Assembly: GCA_013397115.1 (NCBI GenBank)
Contig: VWZW01006262.1
Span: forward strand, 593,597-657,596
Length of the DNA: 64,000 nucleotides
Direction: 5' to 3'
From: Edolisoma coerulescens
Taxonomy: Eukaryota; Chordata; Aves; Passeriformes; Campephagidae
This document shows positions 12,901 to 26,727 of the stretch, one piece after another. Position numbers and translations under genes: made by a program. The notes under the pieces are model-generated. The model searched no databases, was not told the origin of the DNA, and saw nothing but the letters and a program-made list of their open reading frames with translations. Each line of letters starts with the position of its first letter. Within the stretch, counting starts at the first letter, position 1.

Positions 12901-15614
12901 GGCAAACAGCAATGATTGCCCAGTGTGTGCAGAACTTGGGGGTCAAGGGTTGAGCTTGAAAGAAGCTGGGTCAAGTAATACAACTGTGTCATTGAGGCTG
13001 TTAGAGAGCCCAGATCTTGTATTTGTTATAGTTAAGTATGTGACAGAAGCCAACTGAAATAATGGACTTTTCATTACGTTTGATTTCTGGATTGAGTTCT
13101 TCTGTTGTATAACTGTGCAGCACTTCTCATTACTGCAGTGCAAGATCTGAGGTGGAGGCCTTGGGTCTTCTTGAGTTTTGCTGAAGTTCCTCACTGCAAA
13201 ATGCATTAGCAGAACTGCTTGTTAAATTTCATCCTAGGTGCAGTTTCAGCAGTCAGGGTGTCAGTGCTCTGGCTACATTGTTGTCTTGCAGTTAAAAAAA
13301 AATACTAAAAAGTTCAAGATTTTTTCACAGCCAAGGTGTGAAAAGTAATTAGAATGTATCACTGGGTGCTGGGTATAAGCAATTATCTATGTATACATAA
13401 AGGCCCTGTTTTTGTCAACAAACAGGCGACATTGTTATAATTATTTAAAATGAAAAAGAAAGTCAGTGACTCAGACATGGAGAGATTGGGTAGATAACTT
13501 TATTAGTTCCCAGTCTAAGATCTGTAGTACAGATGCTAATCTAATATCAAGACTGCATTAAAATAAAGTACAAAATATGGAAAAAGAGAACTGCATTTAC
13601 CCCATAAGCCTGGTGCTGAACGTAACTTTGACTGTTCTGCTCAAGGCCAGCTCTCTTCAATGTTCAGCCCTAAGTCTGGCTCTTAAAAAATACTGGAAAA
13701 GGGAACACTAGCATCTTCCTTCTTGCTCCTTACAGAATCTGACTGGAACACACTCCTTCTCTCAAATGTGCTGAGTTTTGAGAAGTTCTGCAAAAGTTAG
13801 TAATCAATGTAATCTTTGTTTGCATTTGATTTTTTAAAACTTCTTTAGTGTTCTTGCTTGGTTTAGCAGAAATTTCCCAATGCAGAATGGCACCATACAA
13901 CCTAATCTGAAGGGTTGATTTTTATTTGATTTTTTTGGTGTGTTTTTGAGATACTAATCAAGGGGGTTTTTATGTTAAACAAGTGTTTTTGACACTAAAC
14001 ACTAAGAAAGCAAGCACAACACATACTGCTGCCTCTGTTTTTCTTTTTCCTTATCAAATGGCCTGCCTGCTGTGTTAAATGTCATGTTGCCCAATATTAA
14101 GTAAAGTCATTCCAGCTGAAAAGTATGTCGTAAGTCCTGTATGATAGGAGATACTGAGTCTTCTGTAATCCAGGTGATGTTGGAATGTCTGCCTTGCAAG
14201 CAGAAATATGAGTTCTGACCCTGCTGCCTCCAAGAGTGTCCTGCTGTTCAGGACAGATGATATGTGAATAATCCAGTGTCCCAGAGTAGCATAGGTTTCA
14301 TAAAGTAGTATATAAAATTTAGCATGTAAGTTGTGAATGCGTGCAACTGAGCAGGAGGACAAAAACTGGTATCTCCTCCACAATGCTGTCTGGTCACCAG
14401 TTGTAAGATCTTTCTAGATTTAGTCTATTCATCTGTTTTCTTGCTAGGCTGGAGTAATGATTGTCAAAATTACTATTGCAAATAATGCCCTTCTGTGTTA
14501 GGAATGCCAGTGCTGCACATGACAGCAAACAAGGGCTCTGAAGGAGCCTGGGGAGGCCTGGATTGGGTGTCTGCTTTACACCATCAGCTCTTTCAAGAAA
14601 AGTCAGAGTAGCAGATACCTAGAGTGAAATTTTGACTTTGAAGTTACTGTGTGACTCAAAATGAAGGGAGTCACTTGGATTTAAGTGTATCTTGTAATGC
14701 AGTAAGCATGGTTATGCATTCTACAGGTGATTTGATGATAACTTCTTCAAGATAAAAATTTTTAATTTGAAATACATGCGTGTGCCTTCCGTCCCTGGTC
14801 TGCCATCATCAAAACGAAGTCATTCTGACAATCTAAATTCAATCTTTCCTGTGGAATGATTATAGGGGAATTTAGCAAAACGCTATCTAGTGATACCCAC
14901 CGGTGGATCAGTATGAACATTTACATTTGCATTTGAAGCTAATTTTTAATGTATTTCTCTTAATTTGCTAGGAAGATGCCTGTCAAGTTAGCAATTAAAC
15001 TGTAATTTGGTCACTGAGGTGTTTACACGGATTAATAGATCTCTCTAAGCGTATGCTCCTGGGTTTGAAATAACAGCTATACTGCGTGGTAGCATGACCC
15101 CACTTGAGTTTCACACACACATGCACAAAATCAAATTCCGTCACATTTTAATGCAAATTTTACCTTTGCAAATGATGGCCTGAAAAGAATGAGTTTCCAT
15201 GGTAACCTTAGGGAACACATAACCTGTTTATCATAACTTCTCCATGAAGCAAGACAGGGGGTGGGGAACATGCTTTGATGTCAGCTGTATTTTGCTGTAG
15301 ACAGCATTCTGCTCTAGCGCATATAGAGAATTTACCAAAATGCTCATGTACTGTCCTAAATCAACTTTTCTTTCCCTTCTTAGAAACAAAAGCAGTTGTA
15401 TGGAATAACATAGGAGGTAACTGCAATAGGCAGTATTCAACTCCGTTAACTGACCTTTCAGCTCCTGTCTATAGTTTGACAACTAGGTCAACATTTTGAA
15501 AGTCCAATCAGAAATTAATAGTTAAGAAATGTCTTCCATCACTTCATCTTTTCTTGCTTTCCCTCCATGCTTTAAACTTAGCCCTCAGGTATCCCTGCTG
15601 CCTTTCAAAGCCAC

Positions 15615-15627
15615 TTTTTTTTTTTTT
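15615..15627. repeat. Poly(T) run
   Basis: An uninterrupted run of 13 T within a pyrimidine-rich stretch of the intron. It could be a decayed poly(A) tail on the other strand, but nothing upstream identifies a retroelement. Confidence 0.6.
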
Positions 15628-16293
15628 CTTGTTCTTTCACTTCACTGCTGAAAGTACTTTTTTGAAAAATGCCTTGAAATATCTCTGAACTCGTACATTT
15701 TGGAGCTACTATGGAAAAGAATAAATTGATTATACTTCACATTCTGTGCTGACTTTGGCAGTTGAGGTGGTGGCTCCTGGAGCTGCCATTAGCAAGAGTG
15801 AGTTTGATGGCTCTGAGCATCTGTAAGGTTGTATTTTTCCTGCAGATGCACAGTAACTCCTGGCTAAAGGAAAGTATGTCTACAACATTTTTTTAAGGTC
15901 ATTAGGAGTAAGGAACAGATGTTGAGGTTTTTCAGAATGCTGCTTTGAAGTGCCACTTAGGAGTCAACTGACAAGACTGACCCTATAGGCAGTGATTTTT
16001 GGGACTGGAACACAGAGGAACCATTGCCCACAGTTACCCATCTGGTATCCATCTGGTACCAGCAAACAACAGACAGTACCAAATCACAGAAAAACTGTAC
16101 CAACTGCTAAATTGGTATCAGCAAGCAAAGAAGGTCACCACCCAACAGCAGTTGCAAGCAGGAGAAACAATGTCTGTAACATTTACAGACTGGTATCTGA
16201 AGATCCGGAGGAACCTGATGCCATAGCATATGGAAAGCAATTCCTGTCTCTAAGCCTGCTTATGCTGATGTTGTTTGCTCAGTATTAATCCAG

Positions 16294-16332
16294 GTTTGGG
16301 GGGGTTTTTTGGGTTTGGTTTTTTTTTTTTTG
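16294..16332. repeat. G/T homopolymer tract
   Basis: Alternating runs of T and G, including seven G in a row, then a run of 13 T. Low-complexity intronic sequence. Confidence 0.6.
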
Positions 16333-19300
16333 TTAACCATATTGAATTTTCAGTGTGGAGAGCTTTTGTCACGATGCCATTGAGAGAGCGCCTCTCTTTA
16401 TTGGCATCTATGTTTAACAGGATTAAGGTGGATTTAATACCTTGTGCTACAGACTAACCATTCAAATTCTAGGAGTACTGTTCCATAGTGGTGTCAAATC
16501 ACAATGGAAGGAGTTGAAGTTAACTTTTAACTCCGTGACGATTTACTCTGCAGTTTTTCTTTGATGTGAAGTATTCTTGGGGAGAGCTGTGGCAGGGGGT
16601 TGTTTTCCAATTTTATTGCCGCCTTCCTTTTCTTCCCTTTGGTCATTTTCCCCCTTCTTTCTCCTTTTCTTTTTTTGAAGCAGTGTGCTGGTTTGTACAG
16701 TAGCTAAGTGCATAGAGTGCAATAATACAACAGTGAGAGATTTAGTGCCTCTAGGTGCTACCCCTTCTACTCTTGAGGACCTCCAGCAAGGCATGATTTT
16801 ATAGGCAGTGAAAGGCTTGCTCTCCCCTGTGAAGCCGCCTGCCTGCAGGAAGCTTTTCACTGTCTATTTCCACTACTTGCTCTGCAATTTAGTTCCATGC
16901 CCTGCTATTTCCCCTTCCCTCCCTCTTTTCTTCCCTGACATACACATGCATATACCCCCTGTGTGCACATTCAGCACCAATACCAGATGTAGGTAGACAC
17001 AGCAAAATAGCGTTATCTCAACGTGTGCGTTAAAACACTCAAAAATACACCAAACATTTTCATTTTGCTGTCCTCATCATAAATGGAAATATTGATCTGT
17101 CCTCTGTTTGCTTTCCAGGTACTGACACTGTCATTTCATTTTCCCTGAAAAGAACACAAGCTCATAGCTGAGCTGCAAAGCATGGCCATTACACCCTGGC
17201 ATTGGTGCCAAGAACTCTGCTGACTTAGCTAGAGAAAGATGCTGAAAGCCCCTGACTTCGAGAGAAAATTCAATTCAATTCACTTCATACAATGTCTCTC
17301 ATGAAGTATTTCAAAATGCCTTATATCAGGAGATAACATAATGAGAAAATGCTTTAGAGAACTGGGTATTCAGATAGCAAGACAAAATGATACACAACAA
17401 TGAACTGGAGTAAAAGAAAAGACGACTGTCATTTAAAAGCAGTAATCATCTGGATAAGTAGTCTTGTAAACTAATTACAGTGAGAAGCAAAGAATGCAAG
17501 ACTGGGAGGAACAAGAAGAGGCTTAGTTTCAAACAGGCTAAAGCAGAGGGCTGGTTTTGTAGAGGGAGAGGAATTGCACACAGTATTGTAGAACAACTAA
17601 AGGAGACCTGCTTTAGAAATGTATCCACACATATGGATTAGTATGCTGTATATTGCATCACAAGTGTGTCTCTGTGACAGGTTAAGTTATTCTCTTTAGT
17701 GGCTGGGAAGAGATTAATTACATTGGCCTGGTTCAGGGCAAGAGCAATTGAAATGCCTCCCTGTAGCAGGAAAGAATCAATGGTGATGGGTGCTGTGGGT
17801 TTTCTGGTTTTTTGTTTTGCTGCTTTTAAGATTTTCTCTCAACTCAAGGGAAACTTCTGTTTGCCTCTACTTTGAGAATAGGTTTGCAAGTGAGGGTGTT
17901 GCAAATCTGGTGCTCATTAAAGACAATTAAGAGATAGAATTAACCAAAACATATTATACAACTAATGGAAAAGGAAGCCACCCACAGAGACAGACACAGG
18001 CCAGGAAATGATCTCATTTTGCTTGGTCAAAGGAAACCATAGTCCTCCAGCACCAGGGATCGGGGATCGCAGAGCGAGGGTTCAGAAAGCAGAGTATTAT
18101 CTTTGTGGGGCTGTGCAAAAACACTTTGCAGTTCTGGCTTCACCTTCATCTTTGCTGTTTTCTCTCTCTTTAGTGTTGCAAGATACAGCAAATGCTGAGA
18201 GCTTGTTTTCTACAAAACTAAGGCAATTGCCATGTTTTTAAACTGTTATGGGAACAGCCTGTTTCCCTTTTAAAGTTCCCATCTGTGTTTGTATTTCCCT
18301 CAGTCTATTGCCTTTATAGAGAATTTTCTGCTCCCTCTAAATCTAAACCATTAGTTCCACCTCCTTGAACAAGAGGTAAGGCATTACCGAGGAGGAGAAG
18401 TAAATCCTGAGATAATCAGCCCTCCCTAATTCCACCATGGACCACTGCTGTTCTCGGTGTTCCTGGTGCTCATTGCATAGGGAGAAGGGACAAGTGACTC
18501 TGAGTACGTACATTTGTGTGAGCATGTGTATGTATATGTATGTGTCTGTATAGAGAGACAGTCAGAAAGGGAGCATTTAATTGCCTTGCAATCGGACCAA
18601 CCAAGTAGTGTTCTGATTGCATACAGCTGATTTTCTAAGTGAAAATTTTCAAACCTATTCAACAGCAAAACCAAGATCATCAGTGACTCTGGAGTGTGTG
18701 TCTGTGTTTCTTGTAGGGAAGAGGAAGGATGGTTTGATTACCGTCTCTTTTTTCCTTTGGACAAGGATGCTTTTCTCATCCAAGGGAAATGCATTCTAGC
18801 AGCATGAACATAACTATTAATCAACACTTAAGCAATAATCAGTGAATGAAAAATGATGACCAGAAACTGAAAATGTACTTGCATAGCTACTTTGGTGCTT
18901 TTCCTTTGAGATCATGCCCTTGCATTTTAACATGAACAATTCTTATAAAATTGGTGCTGATATATTCCAAAAGGCAGTGATTTAAAAAGCCAGCACTTAT
19001 TTTTCACTTAAAAAAAAATACTTACAGGGAATGATACATTAAAATCTGCATAAGTAATGTTATAAAGCTACCTTGGTAGTCTGAGATAGTGTCTCAGTTG
19101 ATATGAACCAGGTATTACTTATGGATTTACTCAAGAGATGAAGATGCCAAAATCATCATCACTGGAATGCTGTATTCAAATGTGTGAAGACATGTTCAGG
19201 ATACAGAGATATAAATGTTTTTCCTGTGTATTTTCACTCATAAAGGAGATAGAGACACCAAGAGATGCAGGTGTATGTTAGCTTTGGGAATGGCTCCAAG

Positions 19301-22300
19301 AGGAATCAGATGCTATTGAAATTAAAAGAAAACCCCCCTCAGTATTTAGCATGTTTTCCTGAATCAGGGCCAGGGTATGTGGTGGCACCCAGCAGAAACC
19401 AAGGCTGTATGACTCTCCTAGTAAGCAATACCTTGCTTTTGTTCTTCAAGATGTCTTTTGACAAACTCAGTCATGGTTCTAACAGCATCAAGTGTTCTTT
19501 GGAATAATCTCAAAACCAGGTTAGTATAAAATGCTTAAAGTGAGTGTGTGCTTAACAAAAAGAAAGCACAACACTCCCTGGGACTGAGCCCAGAAAACAG
19601 AACTTTAGGAGACTGCAAGGTCGTGACTTGGTGATTGGACTGTGAACAGGCACCTATAGCCATCCATTGATTCACCTACCCAAATTATTTAACCTGTATT
19701 TTCTGTAGACATGAACATTAAAAAGTTTTAGTTATTTGTCACCCTACCCAAAACAAACTTGAAGACATTGGACCATGATTTGAAAACCTCTGACAATTGT
19801 AGTCCTGAGATATCTGTAAAATGGAGCAGGAACAGAAAAACAAGCTCTGTCAGGATCTGCTGGGAAGATACTGCTTCCTTCCTTCCTTATTCTTGGAAAT
19901 AAGTTTGTTTGTAACAAGCAGGTTTGTAACAGGGAAGTTGAAAGTGCTCTCTCTTCATTGGTGGAGGTGGTTTTAAGAGTTCCAGTGGAACATCATCTTG
20001 CTTTGCCATTGCAGCCACTTAGTGAAGAAAAGCACAGCTAAGAATCTCAAAAAGAAGTGTTAAAGGTGCTGTCTTATACCAAACAATGGGAGAGCAGTAC
20101 CGATGGGCTCATAGAACATTAGACTCCTCTTCGAGGACTACTTCTGCCATTAAAATCAATGCAACTTAATTAAAGCAAATTATAGATAGATACATCTATA
20201 AATAAGATATTAAAGTGCGCTGCTGAATATGATAATTGCTGCATATTTAGCAATCAGCGTGTGTGTTCTGCTTTTGCCAGGAGGGATTTCTTTCAGAGGA
20301 ATCAATGGAGCTTTATTAAAAACCATCCAAATTAGAGGGAGAAATGATGAGTGTTATAATAACGCAAAATCACTGTTTCAACTTTCATTGCAAAACCAGG
20401 AAAGCAAAATATATCCCTCTTTGTGTATGTAAGGAAAACATCAGGAAAATTCTTTTGAACTGTAGACACTGGTAGAATTTTTAATCTTTACCTTTTGATG
20501 CAAAACATAAAAAACCTGGATGGAAGAAAACATGCTTTCTGTGGAAATGCTGGAGGTCTTTGAGGGTGGGATAATGAGGATATCACAGCAGTAAGGAATT
20601 AAGAAGACCCCATCGATCAGTTTCCTCCATTTCACACGGAACATCCAGTTCACTGCCTTACATCACCCACCTCTGTTTTAGCAGCTAAAGGAAGTGTTAG
20701 CAAGTCAAATTGTGGTCTTAAATTTCACTTGCAGTTCCCAGAACCAGGCAGAGTTGAAATGCAAAAAATAAATGAGTGAATTTTGGTGCTTCACCTGTGT
20801 ATGAAATATTGAGACCAGGGTGGGGAACAAATCCACTTTTACCTCTCCGTTTTTCTTCAGTTTTCACTTAATTGAAAACAAAAACCAACTGTGTCTCAGC
20901 AGAGGGGAGACCTGAAGGTTAAAGGGCAAATTCCGTTATACCACGGCTCTTTTTGGCATGCTGAATCTCAACCCATGTGATTAGAAACGCTCACAGACAA
21001 AAGAAGAGCTTTGAGAACAGAGGTCAAACCAGCATCTGAATCAAGTCCTTTAGCAGATGATCACAAGACTATTGAAAAATGTACTAAGCAATGCAGCAGT
21101 TCTATGTGTCATGTTTATACACAGACTTTCAGGCAAAAAGCAGAACTGGGTGGCATTTTCAAAGCACTTGGATTGATGGCAGAGCAGAAGCTTCACTCTG
21201 CAGCCTTCCTGGGGTGGCTCCTGTCTTATAGTGCATGTCAGTCATATGAAATACAATGGTAGTATCATGCCACTTTTTATGGGTAGAAAACCACACTGCA
21301 CAAGCTCAAGAGACTTTTCTGAGCATACACAGTGCACAAGCGAAAAAGTTAGGAGTTCCAGGACTCCTATCTCCATAAGCTTTCCCTGATCTCCCATAAT
21401 TTTAAATAAGTCAGGTGTGGCTCAAGTGAAGTCAGCAGTGTTTTGCCCTGGATTCACAAACGTGTAGCTAAAATCAGATCAGCCTTGAGGAAGTTATGCT
21501 ATTGCTACTTACTTAGTGGGCAGCACATAGTCCAAATTTTCTTTCTGATCTAAATGGTAATAGAAATGTTTGGAGGAGGCTTATTGTTCAGAAGTCAAGA
21601 AAACAAAGGGTTAAGAAGCGAAAGTAAAAGGACAGAGATGCTTAGCATGTAAGTGAAGAATTAATAATCCTGAATGCAACACCCACTGTATATTATTCTT
21701 TTTTAACAGTGAGAAACTTCTGACTCTGAGCAGTGGTTTTTCTATAGCTGGTTAAAAAGCTCTAAAAGAAATTTTTTTTTAACAAACTGCCCTCTGCAAT
21801 GATGATGAGGTTTTCTATATGCAAGTCTAAATACCTGCAGGAGAGGGAACAGTAACTGCAACTTTATGAGACAGCCATGAAAATGGCTCTGCATCATTTA
21901 TTTTCCTTATAAGCACTATCCATGGTCTTAGGTTTTCACTGTGCTGACTTCACTCAGGATGGACCTTGAGCAGGGAGTCAGGTGGGAATCTGTGAGAAGA
22001 AGTAGAGCCCCAGGCAAAAACACACTGTCCTGCTGAATTCTGCTGGTAGGGGCAAGGAGTTGTTGCTGATTTCTATTTGCAGTGTGGTAGCTCTCACCTT
22101 GAGCTGCGTGTGGATGCACAAGAAAAAGTCAGTTCTGGTTTCATGAAGCTTAAACTTCAAAAAAGATCGCTGTAGTTGTTATTTTTTGTACCACAACATC
22201 TGTCCAACCCCTAACACCTTGATCCACAAGGAAGGGGCAAGGGAGGCTTTCCTGCTAGCAGCTAGAACTGTAGCCTTAACAAATGCTCCAAGAGGAAGGC

Positions 22301-25300
22301 AGTATAAGACAGGTGAGGGGGAATGAAATGCAGGATCTCCTCGGGAAAGAACAGTCTCATGCCCTTTTCTGGACAATTTTCAAGATAGTCAGGAGCTTCA
22401 GGAATCAATAAATCCTTTCTTTTCCCTTAAAGAATTGTTAATCTGCAACCTCAGAATTTTCCTGTAGGCAAATTCCAGACTTACTCAAGACACCTGCTTG
22501 CAGGTATACTCTATTTCTACCTTAAAATGTATTTGCAGATGTTTGATTGCTCTAAGAACTTGCTTCTGGCTTGATCTACAAGTGCAGATTCATAACACCT
22601 CTTTTTGCTATTTTTCTGGGACCTCTTCCTAGTGAAAATTAGCAGGCTAGAGATACTCACTGCTAGCTTATCACTTCCATGTGTTAGAAAACTCCTCCAA
22701 GTGCCCTGCAGTTACCATGTTTGCCAGGGACATCACTTGCACTGACACTTGCACTGCTTTTGTTTCATCTTCTTCTTTACAGTTGCTTTCTCTTTCTGTC
22801 TGTTTTGCATCTGCATGTGAAATGTGAAACTGTTAATCTTCCTACAATTTTCTGTTTTGATAAAAATACAAATTCTGTTTGTCTAGGGAAATGTAGGGAG
22901 CCCAGGCCTTCACTCCTTCTTCGCTGCCTTTTGGCCTTTCAGATTGGTGCCCTGCTGAAAGCTGTGGACTTGGACAGAGGAGAGCAGTACATAGTGCCCA
23001 CGCCGTCCCTCAGTCTGCACTTCCACCAGCCTGGTTCTGCTGCTGGGACCTGGCAGGGGTTTAATTAAGGATACAGAAGTGTCATAGGATATTTTCTGAA
23101 GTGATATCTTTCTATCACAGAAATCTTGTTTGCTAGTGGAAATTATTGTTTCTAAAAAAGGAGACTTAAACAACAAAAGCATTCACTAGCCATTTGGAAA
23201 AAGCACTTCTCTGGCACACAGAAAATCCTGACCATGAAAGCATTGAGCTATATGGAGGCAGTGTCTTGCCAGTTTGTCTGGTACCTTGTCTCCAAGTATG
23301 GCCACTGCTGTGACTGGGATTCCCAAAGGGGCAATTAGGAGAATAACCTGCTGGTGCAGAGGTTCTGCTCTCCCATTCAGCTCTCCGAGGCTTTGCCTCT
23401 CTTCAACCTGCCAAAGACTTCACTGTCTTCTGCTAACCGGATGTTAGTTGCTTTGAATCATATTTGTATCCGGTTTATTAGTTTTACATTCCACAAAGGC
23501 CTTGGCCATACCAATACTTCATAACAGTTACATTTCATGAATTGTTTGTTGTTGTTTTTTGATGAAGATAGAATTTCCTTTCCTCAATTTAAGCGTGCTG
23601 CTCTTCTAATTGCACTGATAGGATGATGGCTGTTTCTGTGTTTATCTCTGCCCGTTATTTTTGCATATTCATGTTTTGCTTGTTAGTTGAGGCCGCTCTT
23701 AAGAGATGAACTGTTCATAATGATGGCACTTATTTAAGTTGATGTTGTTAATTGAAACCCTAAAAATACAGGAGCATATTTTGTATCATTCTCTCTGTTG
23801 AGCATTACCATACATTTGTGAAATGTGAATTTTACCTGCTGTCATGTTCTCTGTTGACTGGGGTGTTGGTCAGCTGCATCTGTAGGGCCTCGGCTGAGCA
23901 CTGCACCTTCTGTCAGCTCTCGCCTTGCTGGTCACCTCGTCGTCACCACCCATTTGGCTTTGATAGGACTTCCAGGTTTCAATTTTTTTAAATTAAGATT
24001 ACTGTTTGTTTGCCTAAATATGTTGTGATTATTAACTACTAAAGTGGTTAAAAACTTCCACACCTGGTCTGAGGGCCAGCTGCATATGTCCTGTTTTAGG
24101 AAAGGAGGAGAAGCTGGAATATTTTGATCTTACTAATTAGTACATTTCACACTGATTTTTAGCTTAGTTTGTTGTACAAGGCAGCAAAGGAACCCTTTGC
24201 TTTGACTCTTTCTGAAACATAAATAACTTCTACTAAGGAGGTGTTTCTATTTTCACAATTTCTCTTTTCATCAGGGTAGTATTTTATTCCAGGCACCATT
24301 TTGGCACTCCAGGCTGAGTGATGATACGCTTTTACTGTCGCATGGACAGATGGAGAAGGGAAATAAGAAGAAATGGCTGAGCCTTTAATTAGCTGTGCAG
24401 AGCCAGAGCATGCTTTTCCAGTGCATTGGGGGTTTTATATAGGGTGTGGAGACTCAGCCGCTCGATGGATCCAAATTAGCAAAATTGTGTATCCACCACC
24501 AGGGTGTTTCTATGGCAACTGTCTCTCAAATCATATATACAAACAGACCTGGCAGGGGGTATTGCCTTCTATTTGGTCTGTAGGAAACCATCAAAAAAGG
24601 GATGTTTTCAGGCTGAAAAAAGGCCTTGTAATGTTCATATTTTTTACTTTTGGTGATTGGTATAAGTTTTGGGATTACTGCTTGATGCTGGCACAATTCT
24701 GAGTGTTTGTGTTTTTTCACGTTTCCTGGCTGCTCTTACTCCCTTTAGGTGTGAGAGTGCAAGAAACTCACATGGGGCTGTGAGTGCACCATTACCAGGC
24801 TCATGCACATAATCAATAACCTACCTACAGCTGCACAGGTAGACCATGTACTACATGTTTTTTATGGTGACAGAAACCAGATTATACATTTTTTTCTTTT
24901 CCTCTCATTCTTCTTCATCAAACAGGAGAAATCTGAAGGGTCTTCTGTCACCAGTGTACCTGGGAACTTAAGGGAAATTATGAACCTGATGAAATTCATA
25001 GTGTAAGAACAGCCAAAGTGGCTGTGACTCTTCACCTAAGTGACTCTATAAAGTCTCTCTGCATGTTACTTTTTCTGGTGGAAAAAATGAATGAATGATC
25101 CCTTTAGCCTACTGCCCTCTTTTTGAAATGTGGGGCAATTATTATTATTTTTTGCTCATCCAAGTCAGGCACTGCTAAAACATGGGTCATTTCAAATCAG
25201 AGGTGGTTATTTCTTGTGGCCAACGGTTCTGTGAGGACTCCTTTCTAGTTTGAGTCAGATAAAGGAGAGCTTGCAAGACCCCTATACTAAATAATTTTTT

Positions 25301-26647
25301 TCACATACAAGTATCTTGGATGTTTGATGAGTGCCAAGGTGTATAACAGTATTTGTCTGGAAAAATTCCTAAGCCTGCCTAGTAGCTCCAAACGATACTG
25401 CCTCTCTTTGCATTGGACTTGGCTTATGTAATGTACACAGAAATGCTTTGTAAAGGTAGATAACACTTAATACACCTGAATGCACAACTTTTCTCATTGC
25501 AGGGGCTTATATATCTCTTCAGTGAAAATGGTGTATTGTGCATAAATTACAGGACTGACAGAAATGTACTTTAACCTGTAGAATGCAAAAAACATGTTAA
25601 TTTTTGTTTTCTCTTTTTTCTAATCGGGCATTTGCCGAAAGCTCGGTGTGATTTATTACTTTCTTTTTAATGAATTGTTAAAAATGTTTGAAAAGGCATT
25701 AAATCTTCCTTTCTGCTATTAATCTGTAAAAGGGGAAGGGGATTTTAAATGGCCTCTTAGTATATTGCTTTATAAAACTGCTGATTCTAGCAGCACCGGA
25801 ATAGGAATACATACTAATGTAGGAAACAGTGAAGGCAGTCAGAGCCTCCTCCATTTATGGAAGAAAAGACTAATAGCTCCATTTTAACAAGGCTCTTAAC
25901 ACTTTGGGCCATCAGCAGGCATTGAGTGAGTGAAATTGGGAGAGCTCCTGTGTGCTAAAAGCATTGAAGTTCACCGTTTGGTACCCGGTTGGAGCCTTCC
26001 TGATAGAATCGTGCTCCCCAGCCAATGCCGGTTGCCATCTTGAACACAAACCAAGTAGCGCTGGCATTTTGACTGAGTGCACTAATGCCTCACTTTTGAA
26101 ATGGCACCAGAGCATCATAAATGCACTTAACTCCCAGCTGGATGCTTAGCTTTGCAGTGGCGTTAGGGAAAGTTTCTGGATTTGTGTTAAAAATGAAAGA
26201 AAACCTGTTTGTATCACATTTTATACTTAAGCAAAACAAGCTAGTGGAGGGGAAAAAAGCACTTGGTACCAGGATGTTAGCTTTGATTCAGGTAGTTATG
26301 CCACTGTAATCAGAAGGGGTGTGCTTAGTTAGATGATGTCCTCATTTTACTGAATTCCCAGAGGAAGGCCAGCCAGGGAAGAAGAGAGAGTATCCCAGCT
26401 AGTAGGTAGATGAGGGAAAGGCTCTGAAGATTGTACCTGCTCTAAACACTTCTTTGATACAGAAGCCTTTCTTGTTAGCAATGATAAGATTATGTATGGA
26501 TTTGAAGCTTCTTTGAGCCCCTGCCTTTCTTTTGTTGATTTTGGCATGTTGCAGCATCATGTGTTCTCTGCTTATCGTTTTGAGATGCATTGTTAGTAGC
26601 TGGGCTGCATAATTGATCTTCATCTCTAATTACTCTCCTCTCCACAG

Positions 26648-26727
26648 GTGCCTGGAAAAGGTCCAGATGGGAGCTCATACAATCTTCACTTCGAGGGGGT
26701 GGAAAGGCAGTATGCATCCTTACCCAG
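26648..26727 (+). CDS. PARD3B: PARD3B exon B (ERQYASLPR segment)
   Basis: This 80-base coding exon follows the acceptor CTCCTCTCCACAG and ends at the donor CCCAG/GTACAG. In the frame carried from exon A it encodes 26 full codons plus the first two bases of an arginine codon. The peptide begins VPGKGPDGSSYNL and ends VERQYASLPR, with the last R completed by exon C. PAR3 has a similar QRQYSSLPR motif at the matching place, after its own DRIQRLR segment, which supports orthology in order as well as in motif. The segment is rich in Gly, Pro and Ser and is probably disordered. Exons A, B and C make one continuous frame without stops, which strongly supports all three calls. The candidate alternative exon at 6817 would skip this exon. 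Confidence 0.88.

Larger units (their letters stand above)
6234..26647 (+). other. PARD3B: PARD3B intron between exons A and B (20.4 kb)
   Basis: It starts with GTAGGT and ends with a pyrimidine-rich CTCCTCTCCACAG. An alternative terminal exon sits near its start (6817). Apart from that I see no convincing coding exon. Open frames of 60-115 codons in both strands have no splice context or recognisable family. The intron is AT-rich with scattered homopolymer runs, including poly(T) at 15615-15627 and a G/T run near 16294. An exact ATGCAAAT octamer is at 15151-15158. No tRNA, snoRNA or obvious transposon ends were recognised. Confidence 0.8.
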
